Assembly: GCF_964355755.1 (NCBI RefSeq)
Contig: NC_092674.1
Coordinates: forward strand, 3,477,001 to 3,541,000
Direction of reading: 5' to 3'
DNA: 64,000 bases
Source: Antedon mediterranea
Taxonomy: Eukaryota > Echinodermata > Crinoidea > Comatulida > Antedonidae
Position numbers and translations under genes: made by a program. Below the pieces are notes generated by a model, which saw only the letters and a program-made list of their open reading frames with translations, searched no databases and was not told the origin of the DNA. The stretch's first letter is position 1. Every line of letters starts with the position of its first letter. Of the stretch, positions 40,456-53,124 are shown piece after piece.

Positions 40456-43400
40456 ATGCCTTGGCGTCAACGTCGTCACAACGGGTGGAAGGAAGATTGG
40501 CCACAGAAGAAAAAGAAATCATCAAACAGCTGGAGAAACAGCAGCTCTTGGACCCTGCCAAGTGTTCCTGGTCTAGACTTGCTGGAGAGGTCTCTGCTTA
40601 GTGTTGATGCCTTAATTGGCGATGATCCATATATTGATGATGACCTAGATGACAGCTCTGATAATCAGAAACTGTTGGCGACCATCAAAGGCAACATTGT
40701 TGGAATTCAGTACTACAATGGCACGGTATTGAATAATCACAGTTAATAATTCTTATAAGCTTTGCTATGTTTTTTTTCTAATTTTTAAATATTACTCATT
40801 TGTTCTTCAGAATGGTTCCATGATTGTTCCGAAATTTCAATCTTTTTTGTCATTAAATTTTATTTTAAAGAGAATTTTTGAGTTAAAATTAAAACACTAC
40901 AGCAGCTTATTAATTGAATTTCTGCATTGTTGTTCTTGTTTTTTACAGGTTAATAATTTTGAAATGGTCGGCTTGGTACGAGAACCTAACAATCCATACG
41001 ACAGAAATGCAGTACGTGTCGACAATGTTAGTAAGCAAAAGGTTGGCCATCTAAATCGACATTTAGCTGCTGCAATGTCTTATATAGTGGACAACAAGTT
41101 AGCACGTGTTGAAGGGTAGGTGTATTGTGATGTGTTTTATAAAATTTTACCTTATTACATTCATATGTTTTTTATGTGTGGAACTGTATGATATAATTAA
41201 TATCTTTGAGTCTATTATGAGGGCTTACAAGCGTCATTTAAAGCTCTACACTATCAAATTTTATGTGACAACAAAATTTCATTTGCCCATATATGGACAT
41301 GATGTCATATCACTACCATATTTAAACATATCGCTACCATATTTGGGTACATGACACTTTTTTGTCAAACTAGTTTGATAGTGTAGACAGAGCTTAAATT
41401 GATGTCATGGATGTCTTTATTTTTTTGTTTAGCATTGTCCCGTCGGGGAAGAATAATCAATATTCAATGCCAGTGAACCTCACCCTGTGGGGAAAACCCG
41501 AAAGACAGAATTCAGTTGCGAGTGCTCTATCCAGACATAATATTCAGTTTCAATATCCTGGTGGAGCCATGTCAACCGCCACTGCCTCATCTTCCGGTGT
41601 GGTTAGTGGTTACCAACCTAGGTCATCTAGTTATACCCCACAGCTCTTGACTCAGGCAGAGGTAATATATTGTTACTTTTTAATGTCCATATTCCTAATA
41701 CGATTGTTGGACTGTTTTCGACACAATGATTTTGAGATGAACTGCCTCCATGTTTTATAATCCTGAGATACTTTTTTGGTTGGGGCCTGAAGGTTTTACT
41801 GTAATTATGAAAAAGTGAATTGTATAAAAAAATGCCTATGGTAGAATTCGAACCTGATACTTCTCACTTGTTACTCTCGAGTGCCAAACCACAGTGCCAC
41901 AAACTGGTGTAGTGTGTTTTAGTGTAGTTCTGTGGTAAGCCTATTCCAAATTCCCGGGAGAAGACGCCATCATTTCTTATGGTCCCCAAATACATGTCAG
42001 ATAAAAGAACTTTTTTCTTTTTTTCCCCTGAAATTATACAAAAATAAAGTAGAATTAAAATTAATATAATTATTGAATTATATTGACATTTTATCCTAAT
42101 TTTCTTACTTCTACTGTAGATGAAAAATGAATTGGATAGTATTTTTGACTCAATGAAGGAACACGATAAAACATCTTGTATGGAGCCAGCCAAGGTAGAG
42201 TAACATATTTACATAGTGTTGATGTTGTTTGTTTTGTTGCTTGTCTTGTTAATTTTATCATATATGTTTTGATGTAATAATAATTATTTAAATTATTTTA
42301 AAAATAATACTGTTTTTTCAGATTAATTCAAAATAATATTTTGTTTCATTTTATGACAAATCATCAGCATGTATATAATCATTCAGATTTGATTGTGATA
42401 CGGTTTTTGCAAGTGTGATATCTGCATATCATTAAGCTGAAGGTTCCGAGTTCGAATCTCGATTGGGGTGGTTTTTTCTCAACGATTCCGTCATTTTTTA
42501 TCGTTTCTAAATCAATAAATTTTCCCTTTTTTTCATTTATTTATTTTTTCATTTAATTTTCAGTATATCATAGGGCGGTTTAGAATTTCTTCTATGAATG
42601 CCTATAAATATTCTATTTACTATTTTCATTGTTTAGGCCATTATGACCAAACTGTACCCACATCAGAAGCGTGCTTTGCAGTGGATGGTGAACCAGGAGA
42701 ACTCCAACACCCTGCCACCATTGTGGAAAGAGAGGAAAGGAAACTACATCAACATCGCTACAAACTACCAAACAACAGTGCGGCCGCCAAGCATTAATGG
42801 CGGCATTCTAGCAGACGACATGGGCCTTGGTAAAACTCTTGAGGTCATAGCACTTATCATGACAAACTTTTGCAATGGGAAGCCGTTAGCTGTCCCTGTG
42901 GAAGGGTTGCCGCCTCCCAAGGTACAGTAACAAATTTTGCATTCAACTGTATATATATACAGTAAATACACTTTTATTGGACACCACTCTAAGGGAACAC
43001 TTTTCTGTTTAAAAACAACAAGGTGAAATATATTTTTGAACTCGTATGAGATAATTCTATTAAGGGAACACTTTGTTGGGTCCTCAAAGTTTCCCCCTTA
43101 GAGGTTTTACTATAAATTATAAATAACACAAATTATGAAAAATGACTTGTAGTATCAAGCAAAGCTTATTAACAAAAGTTCCAATATTATTGTATAAAAA
43201 TGTCTGTTAGGATTTGAACCTGCGACTTCTCACTTACAGCATGAGTACCATACCACATCAAACTGGTGTTTTAGTGTAGTTTTACAACAAAATCTGCTTT
43301 ATATTCATAGGAGGTAGGTAGTATGTCAAGTAAAAGGAAAAATGGAAAAGTGGATACAGTATTTGAGAAACCAGTCTTTGAGGTGAAGACGAAATCAAAA

Positions 43401-46400
43401 CTAGAGGACGTGAAATCAGATGTAAAGGTGGAAATAGACATCAAAACAGAGGTGAAGATGGAACAAGAGATAAAAATAGAAGTGAAGAGAGAGGAAGGGA
43501 AGAAAGAGGAGGAGGAGGAGGAGTATCAACCTAAATCAGGAAAAGGAGGGAAAGGGAAGAGAGCTACAAGAAAGAGGAAAGCCGGCAAAAAGGACAAGGT
43601 GAGTTAAAATACAATATGTGATGATAGTAAACAAGTTCATAATAGTTCATAGTGTGCTTAGGGTTACTATATTTAAATGTCATTTAAATGCCATTACCCA
43701 CATAACCACCTACTTTGTTGTTTCAGAAAAACATGAAAGATGTTGCAAACGTTGAAGAAAACATTGAATCTGGTAGACGACCAAGAAGGTTGGTATGCTT
43801 CTAAAGCTCTGTCTACACTATCCAATTTTATGTGACAAAAAAATGTGATGTGCCCATATAGGGACATGGTGATGTCATATCACTACCATATTTAAGCATA
43901 TCGCTACCATATTTGGGCACATCACACTTTTTTCTTTAGATGAGATTTGCTGTACTTCCATTCTATGGTCAGTCTTAAAAATATTGTAATTTTTTTTTTG
44001 TAATCTGGGCATATATATCTGGGTTTTGTTCTTTGCTGATTGTTGTCTTTATGGAATATTTTATCAACAGAAAAGTTTGTGTACACCACTATTATTTTTA
44101 TTTTAAGATCCTAAAAGCAAATTCAATAAGACTACTAATATGCTATTTTGTGTTTTTTTCAGAACTATTAGGAAACCTGCTAAGTATGTGTACAGTGGTA
44201 GCGAGGATGAGGCTATGATTTCCAGCATAGTTTCACAAAACAAAAAATGTAAGTATTCTTTAAAACTCTATCTACACTATCAAACTTTATGTGATGTGCC
44301 CATATATGGACATAATGATGTCATATCACTACTATCTCTTATTCTTTCTATATTTCAGGTAAAACAAATACTTCTGTGCAAGAAGAGATAAAATCAGAAG
44401 TTAACGTTGAACACAATGAAAAAGAAGAGGAGGTGTTTGAGATGGATATGGTAGAAAACCATTGGGATGATGTGGTACTGCCCAACACATATGGTAATGA
44501 CATTTTGTCTTTTACTTATCTTGTCTTAGTAGTTAAGTTTCATCTTGTTTGTATAAAGACTATTGGAAGATTTTTACGTTTACTTCTTGGGAACTTGATT
44601 CAATCAGTCAATAAACATGATAATAACCAATAATAATATAGTACAATGATTTTTAAAAAATATAATGAAAATAATATATAATGTAAATGCAGATTATTTA
44701 CAATTTGGCCATTTGTTGTGCAAACAAGTTAACTTGCTAGATGTGACTACATCAGTAGCCTTAATCTAAATGCCAACTTTTATGTCAATGGCTACCAGAT
44801 GTCTCTATGATGTTACCTGAACCAGTACCAGATTTAGTAAATTATTTGTTACATTTTGTCTGTCATAGTTAAACATGTAAATTAAATATTTCAAATTCAG
44901 TTCTTTTTCAAGCTCTGTGTATTCAGTGTATTATACACAAATTCTTCCTAAAAAGCATTATTTACAATTACTATTTACAATAAACTATTTATTATCGTTT
45001 ATTTATCAGTATTTTAAATGATCTTTTTAAAATAATCATTACTTTTTGTTTTTAGCGGTTAATAGTACTTAATTTTCATTTTAGATGATCTTCCAGAAGT
45101 ATTGATTACTGAGCCGGAATCGCTGCCATCAATGTCCAATTCCACACAAGCTTCAGTTAATGGTACAACCTCTTCTCAAGTTGACCTTGTTGTAATTTCA
45201 CCCTTAAAATCTTGTAATTCTGAGAAGACATTGCGGCAAACGTCATCTGTTGTTTCAAATTCCTCTACAGCAAATGGCACTTCTGTTCTCAATATAACCG
45301 ATGCCATTCCAGCTAATGACACTACTGTCCCGGAAACAAGCGATGTCGTTGAAGCTAATGGTACTTCTGTTTCGGGAACAACCAATGTCACTCAACTGAA
45401 TGGCACTTCTGTTGGTAATAGTAAGAGTTCTCATGATGGTAATCTTGCTCTTGTACCATGGCTTTCGTTTGAGAATATAAAAGTGCCTTCAGTAAACGAC
45501 GGTGCTCCTGGTACAAAGACTGTTATGAATGATCTCCCTCCTTTACCAAGTCTTCCATCAGAACAAACAAAGATGAAACCTGCATCAAGATTGTCTACTG
45601 GTGTGTCTTGTGCAAGTGGCGCCAGCGTCAATAAAGTTTTTACACCAGCACCTATCTTAATTCAGGAATGGAGAACCTCCGATGTGGCTACCTCCTCTGG
45701 CAGTCCTGATGTATTGAAAAAATCAACCATTGTTCTCAGTGACGAAGAAGATGATGATGATGATGATGACCTCCCAGCAATACAGCTCTCTCACAAAGCC
45801 CCCAGCAGAACATACACAAGAGGTCCAAGAGCAACTCTCATTGTCTGCCCTCTGTCGGTGATGAGTAACTGGTTACAGCAACTCAAAGACCATGTGCATC
45901 CTCATGTGGACATAAGAGTGTACTTGTATTATGGACCAGATCGTGTACGTGATCCTAAAGTGCTGACGTCTAAAGACATCGTGATAACAACCTACAATAC
46001 ATTGGCAATGGATTTTAAAGCAAATGGGGTAAGATTTGTTATTGTTTATTCATTATCAGAATATGTGACGTACCCATATATGGACACGATGTCACATTAC
46101 TACCATATTTGGACACATTACACTTTTTTGTTGTCTAGAATATAGAATAGTACAATCATAACTGCTAATAGGGCACAAATATATCTGGAAAATATTATAC
46201 AGTTAAGTTAGTTATAAAGCTCTGTCTACACTATCAAACTTTATGTGATAACATAAATAAGATTCACCCATATATGGTACATGATGATATCATATCACTA
46301 CCATATTTGGGCACATCACACTTTTTTTGTCATACTAGTTTGATAGGGTAGACAGATCTTAACAGAAAATTGTGCTTCCTTACTGTTAAAATTTACAATA

Positions 46401-49400
46401 TTAAACTATTTTTTCAGGAGAAAAGTGTCTTGCACAAAACTCAGTGGCTGAGAATAGTCTTGGATGAAGGTCACATGATTCGCAACCCTTCGACAATGCA
46501 GAGTAAAGCAGCAATTGCTCTCAAGAGTGAACGTCGATGGATTTTGACGGGTAAGTTTAATTCGACATCTGTTTCTTGTAACATCTTGAGCAAACTAGTT
46601 TGTGAAAAAAAGATGGATGTACCCAAATATGATATGTCATTGTGTCCATGGTCACATCATTTTTTTTTTGTCACATAAAGTTTAATAAGATCAGATTCCG
46701 TTGTGACAAGAAAAAAAATCTTAAAAAAAAACTTTTTTATTGTTATTCCACACACTTTTTTACCAAACAGATTACACTAACTTATTCTGAATTCTGTATG
46801 TGTGTGATCAAAAGCACAACGTTTAAGAATTTTGACTCGGTATGAATGTAGCCTTAAAATAGCATGATAAACAGGATTCACACTTTATTCAAACTTTTCG
46901 TCCTTTGTAGGAACCCCTATACAGAACTCCATGCGTGATCTCTGGTCTCTTACCGTATTTCTAAAACTAGAACCGTTCTGCTCGGACCAGCAGTGGTGGA
47001 AACGAGTGATTTCTCGACCAATAGCTGAAGGCAACAAGGCGGCACTTGGGTAAATATGAGAATGCTTTAAACTTATATGAAATGCCAGACCTTTTCTTTT
47101 GAGGTGCCCTTGATGAGTGTGATTTACACATTAAATTTGGCAAACTTCTACACACCAAAATACAAACAGCACACCTACATCACCCCTGAATGTATTGAGG
47201 AGTGCAATTTGTAGCACACCTATAATTTTAACAAGACAAGGCCTAAAATGTAGTTGAGTTAAGCATAGAGGTACTACCATTTCCAGTTTTCATTTTACAG
47301 ATATTGATACGATCTCTGTTTATTGAATTATAAATACAAATATAGTGTATTTTATAATATATTTGTGTTTTTTTTCGTTTATTGAGGAGTGTTTAACAAA
47401 TTAATAAGAAATAAGTGCATTAAAAGTGTGTCTGGCTAAATAAAACTGTGACTATACCCTGGTCCTCTGCAGCACTTTTTAAAAATGTTCAGTATATTGA
47501 ATATTACTATTAAATATAATAAAAATGTAATTAATTTGTAGACGAGTTCAAGCTCTGATGAGAGCCATTGCGCTACGACGAACCAAAACCCAGAAGATAG
47601 ATGGTAAGCCATTGGTTGAATTGCCAGAAAGAAATGTTTACGTCCAATCAGTGGAGCTGTCTGAAGAAGAAAGGAAAGTGTATGAAACCATGGCTAAGGA
47701 AGGTCGTCTAGCCATAGGCCGGTTAGTATTCATTCAATTCAACTTTTATTTTGGAAAGTGGTTCTATAGATATTTTATTTAAAGCTCTGTCTACACTATC
47801 AAACTTTATGTGACAAAAAAAATGTGATGTGCCCATACATGAACACAATGTCACTACCATATATGGAAATTCACTACCATATATGGGCACTTTTTTTGTC
47901 AAAATAGTTTGATAATGTAGACAGAGCTTAATAAGTATTTAAATACAATTGATAGAATGTGTCTAAGGGACTTATTTGATTTCAATTTTGTTGACAGATA
48001 TTTCAGAGCTGGTACTCTGTTGCATCACTATGGCGACGTTTTGTCGATCTTGTTGAGGTTACGTCAACTTTGCTGTCATCCAGCACTCTGCAATCGAGCA
48101 AGAGCTAAAGCTGAGATAGAAGGTGAGTACATGTCTTATTTGAGGTTAGGCTACTTGGAAGAAAGATAACATTGTTCTGTTAAGCCTCACTGTGAGCACT
48201 TGATAGTTTGTAAACTGTAGGTCAAAATCGTGAGTGAATCACAATCACTACTAAAATTTGCGAGAGGAGTACGGTATTATGTCAAGCGACAATAAACACC
48301 CAACAGTATCGTGTCTGCTGACTGCAACAGTCCTAAGCCTGTCATTTAAAAGTTTTTTACCTTGTCTTCAATATTAGCACTAATTGCACAGGGAGCTAAG
48401 GAGGCTGAATCAAATGTAGTCGTCACAGATGAAGCCAAAAAGAAACTAGTTGAGAAGTTACTTAATGTTCTTAGCCAGGGAGGTGATGAGGTAAGTTAAG
48501 GAGGCTTTTGATTTGCGAGGGCTGACGACCGACCTAGGTCAGGTAAATTATTTACCTGAAAAAACTGTTACTTAAAGCAATGGGTTTTGGTTGAATTTAA
48601 CCATTTATTTTGTCATTTTATAAGTGAAAACATAAATTTTGATTTTTTTTCTATTCAAAGTCTGATTTTATTAATCTTCGTTTTTCATGTTTTTGGGGGA
48701 CAATACATCTTTAATGATAATACTTCATAAATTTGCCAAAAAGTCAGAATAACTACTCTTATGAACACAATATCAAAAGTGAATGTCAAAATGTATGGGT
48801 CTGTATCATTATTGTCTAACCCTGTACTTTGTTTAGGAGTGTTGTGTCTGCCTAGACTCTCTCAAACTGCCTGTCATCACGGCTTGTGCTCATGTCTTCT
48901 GTAGGCCTTGCATTGAGGAGGTGATCAGAAAGGACCAGGTAACTTTATATCTGTTTTGTTTTATATATTGTGTTTTTCACTCGAATTAAGTCTCTGTGAC
49001 TATTCACCAATCACACTTGGGCGAAAGAAAATTCTTGTACTTAAAATTTAACATTTTCTTATTTAAGGGTAATACCACTTTTTTTTGTTAATACTATAAT
49101 TTGATAATAATGTATCTGTATTCTTCTTAGGAGCAAGCAGCCTGCCCTCTATGTCGAGCAGACGTGAAAGATAAAGATCTCGTGGAAGTCCCAAACGAGG
49201 ATAAAGTTGAACCACCTACGCCATTGGCTGGTCCATGGCAATCAAGCGCAAAGGTTAGAGGTCATATTGTAGTATCCAGGGTAAAACATGTTTTCTAGGG
49301 GAAACAAATCAAACTGAAATTTGGCATAGATTCATCAAAGGAAATTAATAGAAAGTACAATGTCATTGGTTGAAATACAAAGAAGTTATTCATTTTAACT

Positions 49401-51008
49401 TTTACAATACAGAAAACAGAACAGGTTACAGAAAAAGATTTTTCTTGTCAAGTTTAACCCCTTTTACAAAAAGTATGATAAATGATAATTTTATTAAATA
49501 GTAATAAAAGGTTAAAGCAGACAACTAGATGAAAGTCATTGCTAATGATGTAAAACTCGAGAAACCTGAAAAAAAATGTATTTGATAATTTATTGCAATA
49601 GAAAAATACTGGATAGTTTTAAATCATTGTTATCTTCATGCAGATAAGTTTAAAAATCACTTTGTTTAATTTATAGGTTGACGCCATGATGCAACATCTA
49701 ATCCAGTTACAGCGTGACGATCCAACCATTAAAAGTCTTGTCGTGTCTCAGTTCACCTCACTACTAGATCTTGTTCAGAAACCACTAAGGTAATTCAGTT
49801 AATTAATATGCATTTCAGAATCATTTATTTCTAAATGTCATAATTAAAATTTTATGTTGTATTTTTGCTATTATTTGAAAACAAATATTTTTGTTTGGTA
49901 TTCAGTGACATTGGAATAAAGTTTGTTTGCTTTGATGGACGTATGAATATGAAGAAACGAACAGAGGCGATATCGGAGTTTATGAAACAAGGGCCCGACA
50001 CGCCAACCGTCTGTCTACTGTCATTAAAAGCTGGTGGCGTTGGCGTCAATCTCGTCTCCGCTTCACGAGTCTTTTTACTTGATCCTGTAAGTACAGCGAA
50101 AGAGATCCCAGAAATATTTTGACAAATTACAAAGTCTGAAATCAAATCAAAGCCCTACTTAAGGCCAATTTAAACAGAAAAGTGGTAACTGTAAGCAGAA
50201 ACGCATAGCTTGCCCCATGTAGAATCTGTATCTATCCTCAGCGGAAAACCGCCCGAATTACATAGATTCTTTATTTTTATTACCATTGCTGCTCTTAAAT
50301 TGCCCTTAATGCAGATATATTTTCATTTTTACGTAGTAGAATTAAATATCCAATCAAATTAAAATAGGTGCAAATTATGCTATTGTAGTTATATAGAACA
50401 TGAAATCATTGAGATCAGCTAATTCGCACCTTGATTTTGTTTTGCCTATCACACATTTATTTTGATTTTAAACTATTCTTCTAGGCTTGGAATCCAGCAG
50501 CTGAAGAGCAATGCTTTGACCGATGTCATCGCTTGGGTCAAACCAAAGATGTTATTATCACCAAGGTATGTAATATTTTTAATTTAATATAATTGAAAGT
50601 TGAATTCTGTTAAAACTAATCTAGAGAGATTCAGAATCCTTTTAATTTGTGGCATTAAACGCCATTTTAGACATCATAACAATCCTTTCCTTACGCTCTG
50701 TCTACTCAAACTAGTTTGACAACAAAAGTCATCATGTCCATATATGGGCACATCACATATTTTTGTCACATCAAGTTTGATAGAGTAGACAGAGCGAGAG
50801 AGATCAGAAATTCAAAAGCCATTTTAGCCATCATAAAAATTGACTTTTTAATTTTTAGTTTATTGTGAAGGATTCGGTTGAGGAACGTATGATGGACCTG
50901 CAAGAGAAGAAGCGCAATCTGATGGCAGGTGCTTTTGGCAAGAAGCAGACTGCAGAAGAACGACAGCGCACCAGAATAGACGACATCAGACTTCTTCTGG
51001 ATCTTTAG
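40456..51008 (+). CDS. HLTF: Helicase-like transcription factor (HIRAN-SNF2-RING)
   Basis: 21 exons: 40456-40725, 40949-41115, 41433-41661, 42120-42194, 42637-42921, 43311-43598, 43727-43788, 44163-44248, 44359-44493, 45085-46028, 46418-46550, 46911-47049, 47542-47721, 47998-48122, 48378-48490, 48837-48938, 49131-49253, 49677-49789, 49906-50086, 50485-50565, 50859-51008. Total 3981 nt, about 1326 residues (human HLTF 1009). HIRAN domain about residues 73-175 ([30 protein letters not shown]). Walker A DDMGLGKT about 307-314, motif Ia [12 protein letters not shown] about 783, DEGH about 863, [12 protein letters not shown]...HVFCRPC...CPLCR about 1079-1120, motif [12 protein letters not shown] about 1235, motif [13 protein letters not shown] about 1260. 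It remodels stalled forks and polyubiquitinates PCNA in the nucleus. The extra length lies between motifs I and Ia: K/E-rich, then Ser/Thr-rich with NGTSV repeats, then an acidic [10 protein letters not shown] run. AATAAA at 51056-51061. Confidence 0.95.
41241..41395. repeat. MITE family 1 copy in HLTF intron 2
   Basis: AAGCTCTACACTATCAAATT (deletion in the terminal repeat) to GATAGTGTAGACAGAGCTT; TAA-like flanks both sides. It ends 38 bp before exon 3. Confidence 0.82.
41848..41925 (-). repeat. tRNA-derived SINE-like fragment
   Basis: On the minus strand CACTGTGGTTTGGCACTCGA resembles an A box and GGTTCGAATTC a B box, spaced as in tRNA-type SINEs. A related fragment is at 43200-43275. In HLTF intron 3. 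Not an intact tRNA. Confidence 0.45.
42411..42480 (+). repeat. tRNA-like fragment (SINE-like)
   Basis: AAGGTTCCGAGTTCGAATCTC includes a B-box-like GTTCGAATC; upstream GATATCTGCATATCATTAAGC could be a decayed A arm. No acceptor stem pairing seen. In HLTF intron 4. Confidence 0.35.
43200..43275 (-). repeat. tRNA-derived SINE-like fragment
   Basis: Minus-strand B box GGTTCAAATCC preceded by AGTGAGAAGTCGCA; similar to 41848-41925, including the flanking AAACTGGTGT...TTTTAGTGTAG. HLTF intron 5. Confidence 0.42.
43804..43935. repeat. MITE family 1 copy, right end lost
   Basis: AAGCTCTGTCTACACTATCC then the typical core to GGGCACATCACAC; the terminal inverted repeat on the right is missing. It starts 15 bp after the exon 7 donor. 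Confidence 0.78.
44264..44336. repeat. MITE family 1 fragment
   Basis: AACTCTATCTACACTATCAA, GATGTGCCCATATATGGACA, then truncated, 22 bp before HLTF exon 9. Confidence 0.7.
46047..46135. repeat. MITE family 1 core remnant
   Basis: GTACCCATATATGGACACGA, CATATTTGGACACATTACAC without either terminal repeat, directly downstream of the HLTF exon 10 donor. Confidence 0.6.
46217..46360. repeat. MITE family 1, complete copy
   Basis: AAGCTCTGTCTACACTATC to TGATAGGGTAGACAGATCTT with TAA on both sides. HLTF intron 10. Confidence 0.82.
46586..46690. repeat. MITE family 1, degenerate copy
   Basis: CAAACTAGTTTGTGAAAAAA, GATATGTCATTGTGTCCATG, then TTTGTCACATAAAGTTTAAT; both ends eroded. HLTF intron 11. 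Confidence 0.55.
47782..47929. repeat. MITE family 1, complete copy
   Basis: AAGCTCTGTCTACACTATC to GATAATGTAGACAGAGCTT with TAA flanks. HLTF intron 13. Confidence 0.84.
50694..50795. repeat. MITE family 1, internally deleted copy
   Basis: ACGCTCTGTCTACTCAAACT to GATAGAGTAGACAGAGCG, about 100 bp rather than about 145. HLTF intron 20. Confidence 0.75.
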
Positions 51009-51413
51009 GTCACGGTGAAGTAATGCCGGTCAGTCCAAACCACTTTTCATTGCAAAATAAAGCGTAAATTTTAATACCTAGCAATAGTTGTAGCAATTCA
51101 TACAAGTTACGTGACCGGTTTGAAGTCTAACGAAAAAATATGTTGCAATATCCCGACAGCCATCTTCTATCCATGTAATACTGTTGATAGTGAGAGATTA
51201 TTTAGAGGATTATGGTTACTATCATCAGATACGATACAGAAGGATGTTTCTTGTCGCTAGGCATAATACTGTCTAACGGCTGCAATCCATTTGTTTTAGC
51301 ACGCTGTGGAGTAAGCATTTTTAAGCAGTATTAAGTATGTCTATTTCCAAAAAAAATTTTCCGTCATGCATGGAACATTGGTTGTCAGAAATATGTAAAA
51401 TCAGAAATGCCTT

Positions 51414-51530
51414 AAGCTCTGTCTACACTATCAAACTTTATGTGAAAACAAAATGTGATATGCCCAAATATGTACATAATGATATCATATATCACTACCA
51501 TATTTGGGCACTAGTTTGATAGTGTAGTGT
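51414..51530. repeat. MITE family 1, right end truncated
   Basis: AAGCTCTGTCTACACTATC, core GATATGCCCAAATATGTACA, ending at TTTGATAGTGTAG. Confidence 0.78.
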
Positions 51531-51920
51531 GCAAGTGTCCGTCCTGAAGAATTGTGATTAAACATAATTTACTTTTAGTCATTTTATTTTAGTTAAGATA
51601 GTTGAAAACACAACTCAAATTAAACTCTCAACTCTCCTAATAATGTTTGATTTTCCAGTAACTCTGATACTGTATTCTGTTGTTGAGAGAGTCTACTATA
51701 TAAATTATAATACAGTATTTTAAGTTTTTTAGTAGTTTCCGATTAGAAAAAAAGACAAAAACATACTATTTAGCAGATATTCCAATCTTTATTCTACATT
51801 CTTTGTAAAATTTTAACCTTGATTTGTGTGTATTTTTATATAACTGTACTAATTATATAATATAGATTTTATACTCTTCTCTTTAGATTATATAATCTAC
51901 TTTTCTATAATCGTCGTCTT

Positions 51921-52059
51921 AAGCTCTGTCTACCCTATCAAACTTTATATGACAAAAAAATGTGATGGTCGCATCACTATCATATTTGGGCACATCACTA
52001 CCATATTTGGGCACATCACTACCATATTTGGCCCGTTTGATAGTTGTAGACAGAGCTTT
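51921..52059. repeat. MITE family 1 copy
   Basis: AAGCTCTGTCTACCCTATC to GATAGTTGTAGACAGAGCTT; the core has three tandem CATATTTGGGCACATCACTA units. Confidence 0.82.
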
Positions 52060-53124
52060 CTTTTTAGTGTTTATAAATAAGTATAAATTAACATATGACT
52101 AATACAGAAATTGTAACTTGCCAAAGATGTTTAAAATAATAAAAATGCATGTTTTTAAAATCTAAAACAACGTGTCATTAATTATGTCATTGGCGTGGAA
52201 AACAATTTAAAGAAATTAACAGTTTTTGTTTATTTTTGCATCTATTGACTACAAGATTCAAAACAAAATCTGCTAATGCTCGCTATACAAAATAATTTTC
52301 TATAAAACAATATAAATGATGAATATATTTTGAACACATGTTGTCAATGCAGTACTTTTTTATAGGCAAATTTAGACGATTAAAATATAATACTAAATAC
52401 AATACTATTTTTGAAAGGCACTGTGTGTGTCTCTGTAATACAATTAAAGGCCGTTTGTATTGCACCTATACATTTTGTGTTTATTGCACCAAAAAGTCTA
52501 CTTGTCGATGAACAATAATCAGCATTATACATTAAAACTTTAAATTTAGCATATTCAACAAAAACACACAAAAGACTTCATTCACATACAATAGTCCCTC
52601 AAATAATCTTTTCACTCATACAGTAATTGCCTTTGGCTCCCACTCCCCTAGATTTTAAAGGTGATAGAGGCAAAATAGTTAAATTATATATTCATATATA
52701 TATAAATCCAAAGGCAAATTACTGAAAAAATAACAATGCTGTGGGTATATATATAAACCTGAGCTGCACTGACGAGATCTAATAAGATCGAAACAGTACT
52801 GTCTGCAGATTGGATATATATATATAAATCCAAAGGCAAATTACCGGAAAAAATGACAATGCTGTGGGTATAATATATATTAAAATCAACACTTTTATAT
52901 GTTTTTAATTAATCTTATTTATATTCCTACTGGCAACACCCACATCAATCAATTTTGATTGAATTCAACTTAACCTTTGTAAAATCTAATTTTTGGTTTA
53001 TGGCACCTTTAAATATTATAATATATGTTATAATAATTAATAACAGTTTATTAATAAGATTAATAAAGGTCAAAACTTTAATAAAATAAACCATTAAATT
53101 ACACATTAAAATCTCATTAATTTT

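Larger units (their letters stand above)
51009..53124. other. Convergent region, HLTF 3' UTR / MFS 3' UTR
   Basis: AT-rich, no exon supported. It contains the HLTF poly(A) signal (51056-51061), two family-1 MITEs, and a short direct repeat with AAATCCAAAGGCAAATTAC and CAATGCTGTGGGTATA at about 52703-52753 and 52825-52873. Confidence 0.6.
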
